The position numbers were made by a program, and so were the translations under genes. A stretch of 64,000 bases of DNA from an uncultured Bacilli bacterium (GTDB taxonomy: Bacteria; Bacillota_I; Bacilli_A; RFN20; CAG-826): NCBI GenBank assembly GCA_944368975.1, contig CALVXI010000006.1, forward strand, positions 1-64,000, written 5' to 3'. This document shows, piece after piece, positions 9,000 through 17,757 of the stretch. Position 1 is the stretch's first letter. Every line of letters begins with the position of its first letter. The notes beneath the pieces are model-generated. The model worked only from the letters and a program-made list of their open reading frames with translations, had not been told where the DNA came from and made no database searches.

Positions 9000-10256
9000 A
9001 TGGGTAATAAAAAAGTTGCTGATTTAGAAAATGATATTGAAATATTGGATGATGAAGATGTTGAAAAAGAACGTGAAGCTGCTATTGATAAAATAATTAA
9101 GAAATTTGAAGCAAAAGGAAAGAAAGATAAAACTTTTGACCAAGATGCCTTTTTAGACTTTATTTCTAGACTTGACATAACTGAAGATGAAATGGAAAGA
9201 ATAATTGAGCATTTTAAAAATATTGGTTACAAGGTTATTAATACTTTTTCTGATGATGATTCAAACGAGAATTTAGACAATATTGAATTTAATGAAAATA
9301 GTTTAGATGCTGAAGATGACTATGATGATTCAGACGAAATAAGCGATGATAATGATATTGATACTGCTGAATTAAACTATCCTAGTTCCTCAACTATAAA
9401 TACAAATGATGTTAAAATTTATGATAGCAACAAAGCCTATTTAAGAGATATTGGCCAATACCCATTATTAAGTGGAGAAGAAGAAAAGGAATTAGCTAAA
9501 AGAATTTTAAAAGGCGATAAAGTCGCTCGAGAAAAATTAATTAATTCGAATTATCGTTTAGTTGTATCAATTGCTAAGCATCGTACTGGAAGAGGATTAC
9601 CATTTGAAGATTTAATCGGAGAAGGCAATTTAGGACTAATTAAAGCTGTTGAAAAATTTGATTATACTAAAAATTTTAAATTTTCAACCTATGCAACATG
9701 GTGGATAAAACAAGCTATAAATCGTGCTATTGCTGATCAAGCAAGATTAATTCGAATTCCAGTACATATGGTGGAGACAATTAATAAAATTTCAAAAGTT
9801 AGTAGACAATTAGTTCAAAAACTTGGTAGAGAACCAACTGCTGAAGAAATTAGTGCTGAAATGAAAGATATTCCTGGAGATTTTTCACCTGAAAGAATTA
9901 GAAAAATACAATCAATGTCTGTCGAACCAGTCTCTTTAGAAACTCCTATTGGTGAAGAAGATGATTCCACTTTAGGAGATTTTGTTGAGGATAAAGAAAG
10001 TATTTCTCCAATTGAATACACTAATAAAAATATGGTTAATGAAAAGCTTAATGAAGTTCTTGGTGAACTTACTGATAGAGAGGAAAGAGTCCTTCGTTTA
10101 CGTTATGGTTTAGATGATAATCATCCTCGTACACTTGAAGAAGTTGGCAAAGAGTTTGGAGTAACACGCGAAAGAATTAGACAGATTGAAGTTAAAGCTA
10201 TAAAAAAATTAAAGCATCCTACTCGTAGAAAGAAATTAGAAGATTCTCTTGCATAA
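9000..10256 (+). CDS. rpoD: Primary sigma factor RpoD/SigA, copy 2
   Basis: A second full-length group 1 sigma factor (418 residues), paralogous to the gene at 7035. Region 2.4 ([12 protein letters not shown]) and the region 4.2 helix-turn-helix ([17 protein letters not shown]) are the same as in copy 1, so promoter recognition should be nearly identical. Differences concentrate in the acidic N-terminal third and in scattered surface residues (RMKSMS-type changes in region 3, C-terminal tail SLA against YRA). It has a very strong ribosome binding site (GGGGAGG), and the start-proximal bases TTTTGTTGTATG resemble those of copy 1. It separates trmK from yqfO, which are neighbours in Bacillus, so it is a local duplication. 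Confidence 0.94.
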   Translation: MGNKKVADLENDIEILDDEDVEKEREAAIDKIIKKFEAKGKKDKTFDQDAFLDFISRLDITEDEMERIIEHFKNIGYKVINTFSDDDSNENLDNIEFNENSLDAEDDYDDSDEISDDNDIDTAELNYPSSSTINTNDVKIYDSNKAYLRDIGQYPLLSGEEEKELAKRILKGDKVAREKLINSNYRLVVSIAKHRTGRGLPFEDLIGEGNLGLIKAVEKFDYTKNFKFSTYATWWIKQAINRAIADQARLIRIPVHMVETINKISKVSRQLVQKLGREPTAEEISAEMKDIPGDFSPERIRKIQSMSVEPVSLETPIGEEDDSTLGDFVEDKESISPIEYTNKNMVNEKLNEVLGELTDREERVLRLRYGLDDNHPRTLEEVGKEFGVTRERIRQIEVKAIKKLKHPTRRKKLEDSLA

Positions 10257-10271
10257 TTGTTGGTAAAAAAT

Positions 10272-11051
10272 ATGAAAACTTACGAATTATTAAAGAAATT
10301 AGGAAAGAAATTTCCAAAAAAAATTGCAAAAAAGTATCATGATCCAGTAGGTTTACAAACTGGAAAATTGAAAGAAGATGTATCTTGCATATTTTTAGCC
10401 TTAGATTTTGATGAAATTGCTTTTAAATTTCTTGAAGATAATAATTTGTTAAATAAAATCGATTTAATAATTACTCATCATCCATTCATTTTTGGAAAAA
10501 AGAAAAAAGTTTTTGAATATGATGAGAACAAGAGAATACTATGTGAGAAAATCGACGCCCATAACATTCCTATTTATTCATTTCATACTAACTTTGATGA
10601 AGGAATAGATGGGATGAACGATGCTCTTGCAAATAAATTAAATCTTAGTAATGTTAAACCATTATTTGGTGATCCAATGGCTAGAGGCGGGGACTTAGAA
10701 TTTGAAATGCCAGTTGTTGAATTTGCAAAATATGCAAAAAATAAATTGAAAGTCGACTATGGATTATTGCTAGATTATGGAAAACCTAAAATTAAAAAAG
10801 TTGCAATAGTTGGTGGAGGAGGTTGGCATAGTTTTAGAATCGCTCAAAAAGAAGATTATGATATTTTTATTAGTGGTGATATGCCTCATCACGCTAGAAG
10901 AGAAGTTATCTCATATAAATTTAATTATTTAGATTTACCTCACGAAATAGAAAAAATTTTTATGGAACAAATGAAAATGATTTTACTTGAAATTAATCCT
11001 AGCTTAGAGATTATTAGCTTAGATCATGAAGTATTACCTAAAGTGATCTAA
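10272..11051 (+). CDS. yqfO: Nif3-like dinuclear metal centre protein (YqfO)
   Basis: NIF3/DUF34 family protein that binds two metal ions; its biological role is not settled. Metal-ligand motifs visible are the ITHHPFIF histidine pair near residue 70, HTNFDEGIDGMN near 100, and the C-terminal SGDMPHHARREV. At 259 residues it is the short form, lacking the ~110-residue central insert found in B. subtilis YqfO. An in-frame TTG lies directly after the rpoD copy 2 stop (10257); ATG 10272 was preferred, though neither has a clear ribosome binding site. Its 3' end overlaps the convergent ispH gene by 14 bases. Confidence 0.9.
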   Translation: MKTYELLKKLGKKFPKKIAKKYHDPVGLQTGKLKEDVSCIFLALDFDEIAFKFLEDNNLLNKIDLIITHHPFIFGKKKKVFEYDENKRILCEKIDAHNIPIYSFHTNFDEGIDGMNDALANKLNLSNVKPLFGDPMARGGDLEFEMPVVEFAKYAKNKLKVDYGLLLDYGKPKIKKVAIVGGGGWHSFRIAQKEDYDIFISGDMPHHARREVISYKFNYLDLPHEIEKIFMEQMKMILLEINPSLEIISLDHEVLPKVI

Positions 11052-11901
11052 GATATTTAAATATGTCTAATACAGTTTTATTAGGTGTACTAGTACCTGA
11101 TGTAATTAAATAATCAAACTCAGGATTTATTTCTAATTTTGTTATTTCATCAAAAGAATTCACAATAATAAAATTATTTGATTTAGTAATTTTTTGGTAT
11201 ATTTCTAGTAATGAATTAGTATTACTTGATGTTTTACTTCCTACTAATATTAAAAAAGTTTTTTCATTTATTTCAGCACTTAGAATATTTTGTCGTAATT
11301 TACATTGAGGACAAGAACATTTATATGCCTTAATTTTTTCATAATTGTTTTTTAGGTCGTCCAATGCTTTATTTAAAGTATCATTTGTAATAGTGGATTG
11401 ATAAAAAACGTATGGGTTATTAGTAATAGGTCTTCCATTTATAAACCCTTTTTGAATATCATAAAAATAAGTATGTTCAGTTAATAAAGATGTAGTAACT
11501 GCTTCTATATGATTACTCTTGCCAATGTATATTATTTCATGGTCTTTATGCTTTAAAATTTTATTATGAATCGTTTTTATCCAAGAACATGTAGTATCAA
11601 TAAACAAAATACCTTTTTCGAATAAAGCTTTTTCTAAACTTTTTTCATGGCCATGTGCACTTAATATGACGATATCACCAATGTTTAATTTATTAATATA
11701 TTCAAAATATTTGTCGTATTCGCAATCAATTACCTTAATGTTTAATTCATTCATAAGCGAATCTATTAATTCATTATGAATTAATCTACCAAACATATAG
11801 ATATTTTCTGTGGGATTATCTTTACGAAGTTTTTTTACTTCTTTTATAGCATTAATGACGCCTGGGCAATAACCATATGGCTTTAATAACTTTATATTCA
11901 T
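11038..11901 (-). CDS. ispH: 4-hydroxy-3-methylbut-2-enyl diphosphate reductase IspH
   Basis: Last enzyme of the MEP isoprenoid pathway: an iron-sulfur protein reducing HMBPP to IPP and DMAPP. Three cluster cysteines are identifiable: in YGYCPGV (Cys12), DTTCSW near residue 96, and CPQCKLRQ near 199. The substrate-binding motifs SAHGHEK and TSGTSTPN are present. 287 residues is normal. It is transcribed opposite to its neighbours. A -10 box TATAAT at 11937-11942 (-) overlaps the deaD promoter region, so the two promoters are divergent. Together with ispG in this window it implies MEP-type isoprenoid synthesis. Confidence 0.96.
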   Translation of the reverse strand: MNIKLLKPYGYCPGVINAIKEVKKLRKDNPTENIYMFGRLIHNELIDSLMNELNIKVIDCEYDKYFEYINKLNIGDIVILSAHGHEKSLEKALFEKGILFIDTTCSWIKTIHNKILKHKDHEIIYIGKSNHIEAVTTSLLTEHTYFYDIQKGFINGRPITNNPYVFYQSTITNDTLNKALDDLKNNYEKIKAYKCSCPQCKLRQNILSAEINEKTFLILVGSKTSSNTNSLLEIYQKITKSNNFIIVNSFDEITKLEINPEFDYLITSGTSTPNKTVLDIFKYLRSL

Positions 11902-11936
11902 TGTTTTTAATTAAACCTCTTAAAAATTTTACAATA

Positions 11937-11976
11937 ATTATAGAATTTTTGTTCTTAAATAGTATAAAATAACCAT
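11937..11976. promoter_or_regulatory. Divergent ispH / DEAD-box helicase promoter region
   Basis: On the - strand TATAAT (11937-11942) faces ispH. On the + strand overlapping -10 candidates TATAAA/TAAAAT (11963-11970) end six bases before the helicase ATG at 11977, which has no Shine-Dalgarno sequence; this fits a leaderless message. No good -35 boxes are visible. Confidence 0.45.
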
Positions 11977-13326
11977 ATGAAATTTACATCATTTGCTTTA
12001 AAAAAAGAATTAATTAATGCTTTAAATGGGCTTGGATACATTGATGCAACAAAAGTACAAGATGTTGTTATTCCAAAAGCTTTGAAAAATGAAAACATCA
12101 TAGTTCAAAGCGAAACAGGAACTGGTAAAACTCATTCCTTTTTAATACCAATTTTAAATAATCTTGAGTTTAATTCTATTCCTCAAGCTTTAATTATCTG
12201 TCCAACTCGTGAATTAGCTCGACAAACTTATAATTTTATCGTCGAATTTAAAAAATTCTTTAATACGTTAAACGTTAAACTATTTGTTAGTGGAATAGAA
12301 ACCAAAAAAAGTGAAAAGTCTTTTAAAAATGGTTGTGAAATAATAATAGCAACACCAGGACGATTGAATTATTTATTAGATAATGTGGAAATTAACTTAA
12401 GTTCACTTAAAACAATTGTTTTAGATGAAGCTGATATGCTTTTTGATGCAGGTTTTAATGAATTGATTGATGAAATAATTTCAAAATTAAAAAACCCACA
12501 AATTGAAGTTTTTAGCGCGACAATTTCAAAAAAAGTTGAAGCTTTCTTAAGAAAATATATTTCTCCAGACTATGTTCTTACACTAAATGAAAAATCATCA
12601 ACTTCATCAAATGTATCTCATTACTTTATAAATACAAAACATCGCGATACTAAAAATTTAATTTTAGATTTTATAAAAATTAAAAATCCTTACTTGTTAA
12701 TGATTTTTGCTAATACAAAAGAAGAAGTTCAAGAAATTTATGAGTTCTTATCGAGCAATAATTATAAATGCGGAATTTTAAGTGGGTCTCTAACAAAAAG
12801 GGAAAGAAATTCAATGCTTAGGCGAATAAACAATAACGAATTTTCAATTATTGTATGTTCAGATATAGCTAGTAGAGGTTTAGATATACTCGACGTTTCT
12901 GATGTTTTAAGTATTAATTTACCTAATAATATTGAGTATTATTACCATAGGGCTGGAAGAACTGGTCGTAATCAAAATTTTGGCTCAAGCTATGTATTTT
13001 ATGATAATGAAACTGTTACTAAAGTTAAAAAATTGATTGATAATGGATTAAATGCTAAATTTTTAAAGTTTGAAAGTGGCGAATTAATTATCGATCATAA
13101 TGTTATACTCAATCGTCAATTTAAAAAGAAAAAGAATACTAACGATGAATTAAATAAAGAAATAAAAAAAGCTATATCAAAAAATAAAAGTGATAAAATT
13201 AAACCTGGTTATAAGAAAAAAGTTAAAATGGCAGTCGAAAAAGTCAAAAAGTCTCATCGAAGACAAATAATTAAAAAAGATATAAGACGTCAAATGACTG
13301 AAAGGTATCGTAATAATGCAAAATGA
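11977..13326 (+). CDS. cshB: DEAD-box RNA helicase (CshB-like)
   Basis: ATP-dependent RNA helicase, likely in ribosome assembly or mRNA turnover. All helicase motifs are visible: motif I ETGTGKT, Ia PTRELARQ, Ib TPGR, II DEAD, III SAT, V ASRGLD and VI HRAGRTGR. The C-terminal ~70 residues form a lysine- and arginine-rich tail, probably RNA-binding. At 449 residues and located immediately before nfo, it matches B. subtilis CshB (YqfR). Its last codons overlap the nfo start by 11 bases. Confidence 0.93.
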   Translation: MKFTSFALKKELINALNGLGYIDATKVQDVVIPKALKNENIIVQSETGTGKTHSFLIPILNNLEFNSIPQALIICPTRELARQTYNFIVEFKKFFNTLNVKLFVSGIETKKSEKSFKNGCEIIIATPGRLNYLLDNVEINLSSLKTIVLDEADMLFDAGFNELIDEIISKLKNPQIEVFSATISKKVEAFLRKYISPDYVLTLNEKSSTSSNVSHYFINTKHRDTKNLILDFIKIKNPYLLMIFANTKEEVQEIYEFLSSNNYKCGILSGSLTKRERNSMLRRINNNEFSIIVCSDIASRGLDILDVSDVLSINLPNNIEYYYHRAGRTGRNQNFGSSYVFYDNETVTKVKKLIDNGLNAKFLKFESGELIIDHNVILNRQFKKKKNTNDELNKEIKKAISKNKSDKIKPGYKKKVKMAVEKVKKSHRRQIIKKDIRRQMTERYRNNAK

Positions 13327-14182
13327 AATTTTATTAGGCAGTCATGTTTCATTTGGATCACCTAACTATTTTGTTGGTTCAATTAATGAAGCTTTAAATT
13401 ATGGTGAAAATACGTTTATGTTTTATACAGGGGCTCCACAAAATAATATCAGAGTTCCATTAGAGAAATGTAAAATCGATGAAGGACTAGAATTATTAAA
13501 AAAACATAATATAAATCCAAATTCATTAGTAGTTCATGCTCCATATATTATTAATTTAGGAAACTCCTTGAACGAAAATATATTTAAATTTTCAAAAGAA
13601 ATTTTGCAAAACGAAATTAATAGAACATCTGCTTTTAAAGTAAAAAATCTCGTTTTACATCCTGGATTGCATGTTAAAGCAGGCGCTCTTATAGGCTTAA
13701 ATAAAATTGTTGAAGGATTAAACGATATTTTAAATAGCGATAGTAGCGATGTGATTATTTGCTTAGAAACAATGGCTGGAAAGGGAACTGAATTAGGAAA
13801 AACTTTTGAAGAAATTGCTTTTATCATAAATCATGTTAAGAATAATAATCGTCTAGGGGTTTGTTTAGATACATGCCATATTTTTGATGCAGGATATAAT
13901 TTAGAAAATATCGACCAATTGTTAAAAGATTTTGATGAAATCATTGGACTTTCTAGATTAAGGGTAATTCATTTAAACGATAGTAAAAATGAAAATGGAT
14001 CTCATAAAGATCGTCATGCTAATATTGGAAAAGGAAATATTGGGGTAGATAATTTACTAAGATTTGTATATCATCCTCTTTTAGTAAATATTCCTAAAAT
14101 TTTAGAAACTCCATACATAGATGGTAAGCCTCCATATAAAGAAGAGATTGAATTTATTAAAAATAATCCAATTAATTTTTAA
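13316..14182 (+). CDS. nfo: Deoxyribonuclease IV (AP endonuclease Nfo)
   Basis: Zinc-dependent endonuclease IV that cleaves abasic sites in base-excision repair. Zinc-ligand motifs are in place: LHPGLH near residue 117, CLETMAG near 150, CLDTCHIFDAGY near 182, and HLNDSKN with the following HANIGKG near 222-238. 288 residues is normal. It overlaps the helicase gene by 11 bases and the convergent ispG gene by 11 bases. Confidence 0.96.
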   Translation: MQNEILLGSHVSFGSPNYFVGSINEALNYGENTFMFYTGAPQNNIRVPLEKCKIDEGLELLKKHNINPNSLVVHAPYIINLGNSLNENIFKFSKEILQNEINRTSAFKVKNLVLHPGLHVKAGALIGLNKIVEGLNDILNSDSSDVIICLETMAGKGTELGKTFEEIAFIINHVKNNNRLGVCLDTCHIFDAGYNLENIDQLLKDFDEIIGLSRLRVIHLNDSKNENGSHKDRHANIGKGNIGVDNLLRFVYHPLLVNIPKILETPYIDGKPPYKEEIEFIKNNPINF

Positions 14183-15221
14183 TCATTGAATTAATTTCGC
14201 TAACTAAAGCATTAAAGGCATTTTCTTCATCAACTGTTTTAATTAATTGACCCTTTTTAAATAATAAGTATTTTTCTTTTCCTCCAGCTAAGCCTATATC
14301 GGCATCTTTACCTTCGCCTATACCATTAACTGGGCAACCCATTACTGCAACCTTTAAATTAATTGAATTATCTTCTAAATAATTTAAGACCTTTTTTGCA
14401 AGCGGCTTAATATTTACTTCAGTTCTACCACAAGTTGGACAAGAAATTAATGTTGGATAATTCTTGTATAGGCCGATATCATGTAGAAGTCTTTTGCATG
14501 TCATAATTTCTTTTATTGGATCACTTGTTAAAGAAATTCTAATAGTATCTCCAATTCCTTTTAATAGGAGTGGCGATAAAGTTGCTATACTACGAATAAT
14601 TCCTATTTCATCAAACCCTGATTCAGTAAGCCCAATATGTAAAGGATAATTAACTAAATTTGAAATTTTTGTATAAGCTTCAATTGTCTCTAATGGATTA
14701 CTTGTTTTTAAACTTAAAACTAAATTATAAAAATCATGTTCCTCTGCAAAATGTAAATATTCTAATGCTTTGTTAACTAATAAATCACTTACTTTTAATT
14801 TATTATCGTTTTTTAAAGAACCAGCATTAACACCAATTCTTATAGCTGTATTATGTTTTTTTGCAGCATTTAAAATTTCTAAATATTCGTTTAGATTATT
14901 TAAATTTCCTGGATTAATTCTTATTTTATTTACACCTTTATTAATAGCATCTATTGCAAAATGGTAATTATAATGAATATCAGCCACTAAAGGAATTTCA
15001 ATAGAGTCCATAATTTCTTTTATAGAGTCCAAATCTTTATCATCTAAAATGCTGACCCTCATTAAATCCGCGCCATAATGTGCACATTCATTAATTTGAT
15101 CAATAATTTTAGTAGAAAAAGAAGTTTTTATATTACACATTGATTGAATCAAAACTTTATTTTGTCCACCAATTATTGTATTTTTACCTAAATTTATTCT
15201 CTTTGTATTCACTCTTTCCAT
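14172..15221 (-). CDS. ispG: 4-hydroxy-3-methylbut-2-en-1-yl diphosphate synthase IspG
   Basis: MEP-pathway iron-sulfur enzyme converting MEcPP to HMBPP. The TIM-barrel N-terminal part includes ADIHYNYHFA, and the cluster-binding C-terminal part has CPTCGR and GCPVNGIGEGKDADIG. At 349 residues it is the short bacterial form. A -10 box TATAAT (15232-15237, - strand) stands ten bases before the ATG and there is no Shine-Dalgarno sequence, so the leader would be at most a few bases. It complements ispH at 11038. Confidence 0.96.
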   Translation of the reverse strand: MERVNTKRINLGKNTIIGGQNKVLIQSMCNIKTSFSTKIIDQINECAHYGADLMRVSILDDKDLDSIKEIMDSIEIPLVADIHYNYHFAIDAINKGVNKIRINPGNLNNLNEYLEILNAAKKHNTAIRIGVNAGSLKNDNKLKVSDLLVNKALEYLHFAEEHDFYNLVLSLKTSNPLETIEAYTKISNLVNYPLHIGLTESGFDEIGIIRSIATLSPLLLKGIGDTIRISLTSDPIKEIMTCKRLLHDIGLYKNYPTLISCPTCGRTEVNIKPLAKKVLNYLEDNSINLKVAVMGCPVNGIGEGKDADIGLAGGKEKYLLFKKGQLIKTVDEENAFNALVSEINSMIKN

Positions 15222-15231
15222 ATACTTAATT

Positions 15232-15237
15232 ATTATA
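15232..15237 (-). promoter_or_regulatory. ispG -10 box
   Basis: TATAAT on the - strand, ten bases upstream of the ispG ATG. The predicted transcription start leaves a leader of about four bases. The region to 15290 also serves the divergent rpmG gene, which has its own ribosome binding site (AAAAGGAG). Confidence 0.4.
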
Positions 15238-15296
15238 TAGAAAAATAATTAAAAATGTGGTAAATTATTTAGCGTTAGTCAAAAGGAGCAAAGAAT

Positions 15297-15446
15297 ATGA
15301 GAGATACATTTATATTAAAATGCACAGAATGCGGCGAAGAAAATTATTTATCAGAAAAAAATAAAAAGAATAACCCAGATCGTATTGAACATAAAAAATA
15401 TTGTCCAAGATGCCGTAAGGTTACTTTACATAAAGAAAAGAAATAA
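15297..15446 (+). CDS. rpmG: 50S ribosomal protein L33
   Basis: A 49-residue ribosomal protein of the large subunit. The zinc-ribbon form is visible: Cys9 and Cys12 ([11 protein letters not shown]) paired with a second CPRC near residues 36-39. The conserved [17 protein letters not shown] block and basic tail VTLHKEKK are present. The ribosome binding site AAAAGGAG stands seven bases before the ATG. It is followed after six bases by a metallo-hydrolase gene. Confidence 0.95.
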   Translation: MRDTFILKCTECGEENYLSEKNKKNNPDRIEHKKYCPRCRKVTLHKEKK

Positions 15447-15452
15447 TAAAAA

Positions 15453-16079
15453 ATGTTAAGAGCATTTAATTTTGATCATTCATTAGAATTTAGTTCAAAT
15501 ACTTATATTTTAAGTAATGATCAATTTGAATGCGTAATTATTGATTTAGGGTCAACAAGTGAAAAAATATTAAATTATTTAAGAGAAAATAATTTAAATT
15601 TAAAAGCAATTTTATTAACTCATGGTCATTTTGACCATATACGTGGAATTGATAAAATCAAAAAGATTTATCCAAAAACTCCAATTTATATTCATTTTAA
15701 TGATTTTGATTTATTAAAAGATCCAAAATTAAATTGTTCATTGTTGAATAACGAAAATATTTCTTTAAATTTTGATGTAAATTTTACTAAAGATAAATTA
15801 AATTTTGGCGAAAAACTCGAATTTGAAGTAATTGAGACCCCATATCATACAATGGGTTCAGTTTGTTACTATTGCAAAGAAGAAAAGTTATTATTTACAG
15901 GTGACTCGTTATTTAGAAGATCAATTGGTAGATATGATTTAGTTACATCAAATCCTCAATTAGTCCAAAGCAGTTTAAATAAGTTTAAAACTATGGATCC
16001 AAATATTAAAATCTATCCAGGACACGGAGAAATGACGACCCTGAAAGAAGAATTTAAAAATAATATTTATTTAAGATAA
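15453..16079 (+). CDS. Metallo-beta-lactamase-fold hydrolase (glyoxalase II-like)
   Basis: Binuclear zinc hydrolase of the YqgX/GloB-like group. The HxHxDH metal motif is THGHFDHIRG near residue 56; further ligands lie in ETPYHTMGSV (His), FTGDSLF (Asp) and PGHGEMTT (His). 208 residues is typical of the short bacterial hydroxyacylglutathione-hydrolase-like proteins, whose true substrate is often unknown. It lies between rpmG and efp, 13 bases before the efp gene. Confidence 0.88.
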   Translation: MLRAFNFDHSLEFSSNTYILSNDQFECVIIDLGSTSEKILNYLRENNLNLKAILLTHGHFDHIRGIDKIKKIYPKTPIYIHFNDFDLLKDPKLNCSLLNNENISLNFDVNFTKDKLNFGEKLEFEVIETPYHTMGSVCYYCKEEKLLFTGDSLFRRSIGRYDLVTSNPQLVQSSLNKFKTMDPNIKIYPGHGEMTTLKEEFKNNIYLR

Positions 16080-16092
16080 AGGAGGCTTAAGC

Positions 16093-16647
16093 ATGAATGT
16101 TACAGAATTAAGACCAGGAAATTATTTTATGGAAGAAGGCAATATTTATTTAGTAAATGATATTTTATTAAATAAAACTGCTATGAGAAAAATGGTCGCA
16201 AAAGTTAAAGTTAAAAATGTTCGAACTGGTGCTATTACTGAAATTAGTAGAAATAGTGGTTATCAAGTTGAACAAATTAGACTTGAAAAGAAAAAGATGA
16301 ATTATCTTTATGATGGTGGAGATTTTTTATGCTTCATGGATAATTCCACATATGAACAAGTTGAAATACCAGCAAATAGACTTGAATGGGAAAAGAAATT
16401 TTTAACTGAAAACTTAGAAGTTGAAATGGTTACATATGAAGATGAAATTTTAGGTATTAATTTACCTGCTAAAGTAACTTTAAAAATAACAGAATGTGAA
16501 CCAGCTGTTCGTGGGGATACAGTAAATAAAGCCATGAAAGATGCTTATTTAGAAACAGGTCTAAAAGTTCGTGTTCCATTATTCATTAATAATGGAGATT
16601 TGGTTTTAGTTAGAACTGACACTGGTGAATACGACGGAAGAGCTTAA
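16093..16647 (+). CDS. efp: Elongation factor P, atypical modification loop
   Basis: Binds ribosomes stalled at polyproline stretches and restores peptide bond formation. The three-domain layout and conserved stretches (RTGAITE, MNYLYDGGD, FMDNSTYEQVE, a C-terminal LETGLKVRVPLFI) identify EF-P at normal length (184). The domain I loop, normally PGKG with the modified Lys or Arg at position 32, reads NKTAMRKM here. In an ungapped alignment with B. subtilis EF-P, the lysine position is Met31 and the PGKG glycines are lost. The ribosome binding site AAAGGAGG is strong. Confidence 0.93.
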   Translation: MNVTELRPGNYFMEEGNIYLVNDILLNKTAMRKMVAKVKVKNVRTGAITEISRNSGYQVEQIRLEKKKMNYLYDGGDFLCFMDNSTYEQVEIPANRLEWEKKFLTENLEVEMVTYEDEILGINLPAKVTLKITECEPAVRGDTVNKAMKDAYLETGLKVRVPLFINNGDLVLVRTDTGEYDGRA

Positions 16648-16652
16648 TTGTT

Positions 16653-16865
16653 ATGTGGTGGCAAACATTACTTTGGTGTTTATTAGCTTTAGTAGTTGGT
16701 TTAGTTGCAGGCTTTTTCTTAGCTAGAGCATACTTTAAAAAGCAAATTAAAGAAAATCCACCTATTAATGAAAAAATGATTCGTGCGATGTTCATGCAAA
16801 TGGGTAGAAAACCAAGCGAAGCACAAATTAAAGCTGTTATGAATAGCATAAAAAACCAAAAATAA
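16653..16865 (+). CDS. yneF: UPF0154 membrane protein (YneF family)
   Basis: A 70-residue protein with one N-terminal membrane helix (LLWCLLALVVGLVAGFFLA, about residues 6-24) and a conserved cytoplasmic part with NPPINEKMIRAMFMQMGRKP near residues 36-55, the hallmark of the YneF/UPF0154 family. Function is unknown. It follows efp by five bases and precedes the convergent plsY gene, close to parE/parC as in B. subtilis. Confidence 0.9.
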   Translation: MWWQTLLWCLLALVVGLVAGFFLARAYFKKQIKENPPINEKMIRAMFMQMGRKPSEAQIKAVMNSIKNQK

Positions 16866-16875
16866 TTTATTAATT

Positions 16876-16908
16876 AAAAAAAGATTCGCTTATGTCGAAT
16901 CTTTTTTT
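16876..16908. terminator. Bidirectional rho-independent terminator
   Basis: A perfect 13-bp stem (AAAAAAAGATTCG, 16876-16888; complement 16896-16908) with the 7-base loop CTTATGT. The A- and T-runs make it work for both the rpmG-efp-yneF operon (+) and plsY (-). Confidence 0.88.
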
Positions 16909-17677
16909 ATTTCATCCAAGTAATCTTTAATTCAGTTCCTTCTTTTAAACGTTTTATATTTGGGATGTGTTTAATAACTAAAATTATATTTCCAATTGTC
17001 ATAGTTAAAGGGAAATAAATACATATCGAAGGACCATTTCCAAACCACATTAAACAATTTAATGTATTTATAACATCAATATTTGAATAATTGCAGGCAT
17101 AAATTATATATAAAATCCATGAAAACAATGTAAATGCGGCAGTACATAATAGTGATGATAAACTTACATATTTTTTTAATTTTAGTGTTCCAAAAAATAT
17201 TGAACCACAAAGAATAAAAGTCATATACGATAAACAGCAACCAGTTCCTAAATATGTTGATACAGCTTTACCTCCACCAAATTTTAAAAAAACTGAATAA
17301 CAATGACCGATAATGCCTGCTAAAGCAACAACATATATTATTAATTCGCATAAAGTATTTCCGATTCCGAAAACATTAAAATCATTATTAGTCGTATAAC
17401 CCATAAAAGTCATAAGTGGCTCACATTTGGTGAATAAGAAAAATGTTGTATATAAAGGTAATACTATTTTTAATCCATCTAAAAGTATTACAGCAACTCC
17501 GGCTTTTTTTCCCAAAACCCTACCAGCATTTGTTCCTCCAGGATTATGAGATCCTTCATCTCGAGGATCTTTTTTAAAAAATAATTTTCCAATTAAAACA
17601 CTATTAGGTATACTTCCGAATAAATAGGCAATTAGACCAAATGCTATAATTACTAAAAAACGGTAGAAATACTGCAT
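16907..17677 (-). CDS. plsY: Acyl-phosphate:glycerol-3-phosphate acyltransferase PlsY
   Basis: Integral membrane enzyme making lysophosphatidic acid from acyl-phosphate, the first step of phospholipid synthesis. Signature motifs are GSIPNSVLIGKLFF with the following SHNPGGTNAGR (acyl-phosphate and G3P site), and FGGGKAVSTYLG (motif 2). At 256 residues it exceeds the usual 190-215; the extra length lies mainly between membrane helices 2 and 3 and toward the C-terminus. It is divergent from parE, as in B. subtilis (yneS). A -10 TAATAT (17684-17689) is six bases from the ATG without a Shine-Dalgarno sequence. Confidence 0.93.
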   Translation of the reverse strand: MQYFYRFLVIIAFGLIAYLFGSIPNSVLIGKLFFKKDPRDEGSHNPGGTNAGRVLGKKAGVAVILLDGLKIVLPLYTTFFLFTKCEPLMTFMGYTTNNDFNVFGIGNTLCELIIYVVALAGIIGHCYSVFLKFGGGKAVSTYLGTGCCLSYMTFILCGSIFFGTLKLKKYVSLSSLLCTAAFTLFSWILYIIYACNYSNIDVINTLNCLMWFGNGPSICIYFPLTMTIGNIILVIKHIPNIKRLKEGTELKITWMK

Positions 17678-17757
17678 GTTTTTATATTAACGCAATAAAG
17701 CATAAAAAACTAGAAATTTATTGTTATTAATATTAAAATAAATTATTGGAAACAGTT
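17678..17757. promoter_or_regulatory. Divergent plsY / parE promoter region
   Basis: The - strand has TAATAT (17684-17689) six bases from the plsY ATG. The + strand has TAAAAT (17734-17739), which is six bases from an in-frame TTG (17746) and 18 bases from the more likely parE ATG (17758). No Shine-Dalgarno sequence precedes either gene. Confidence 0.4.
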
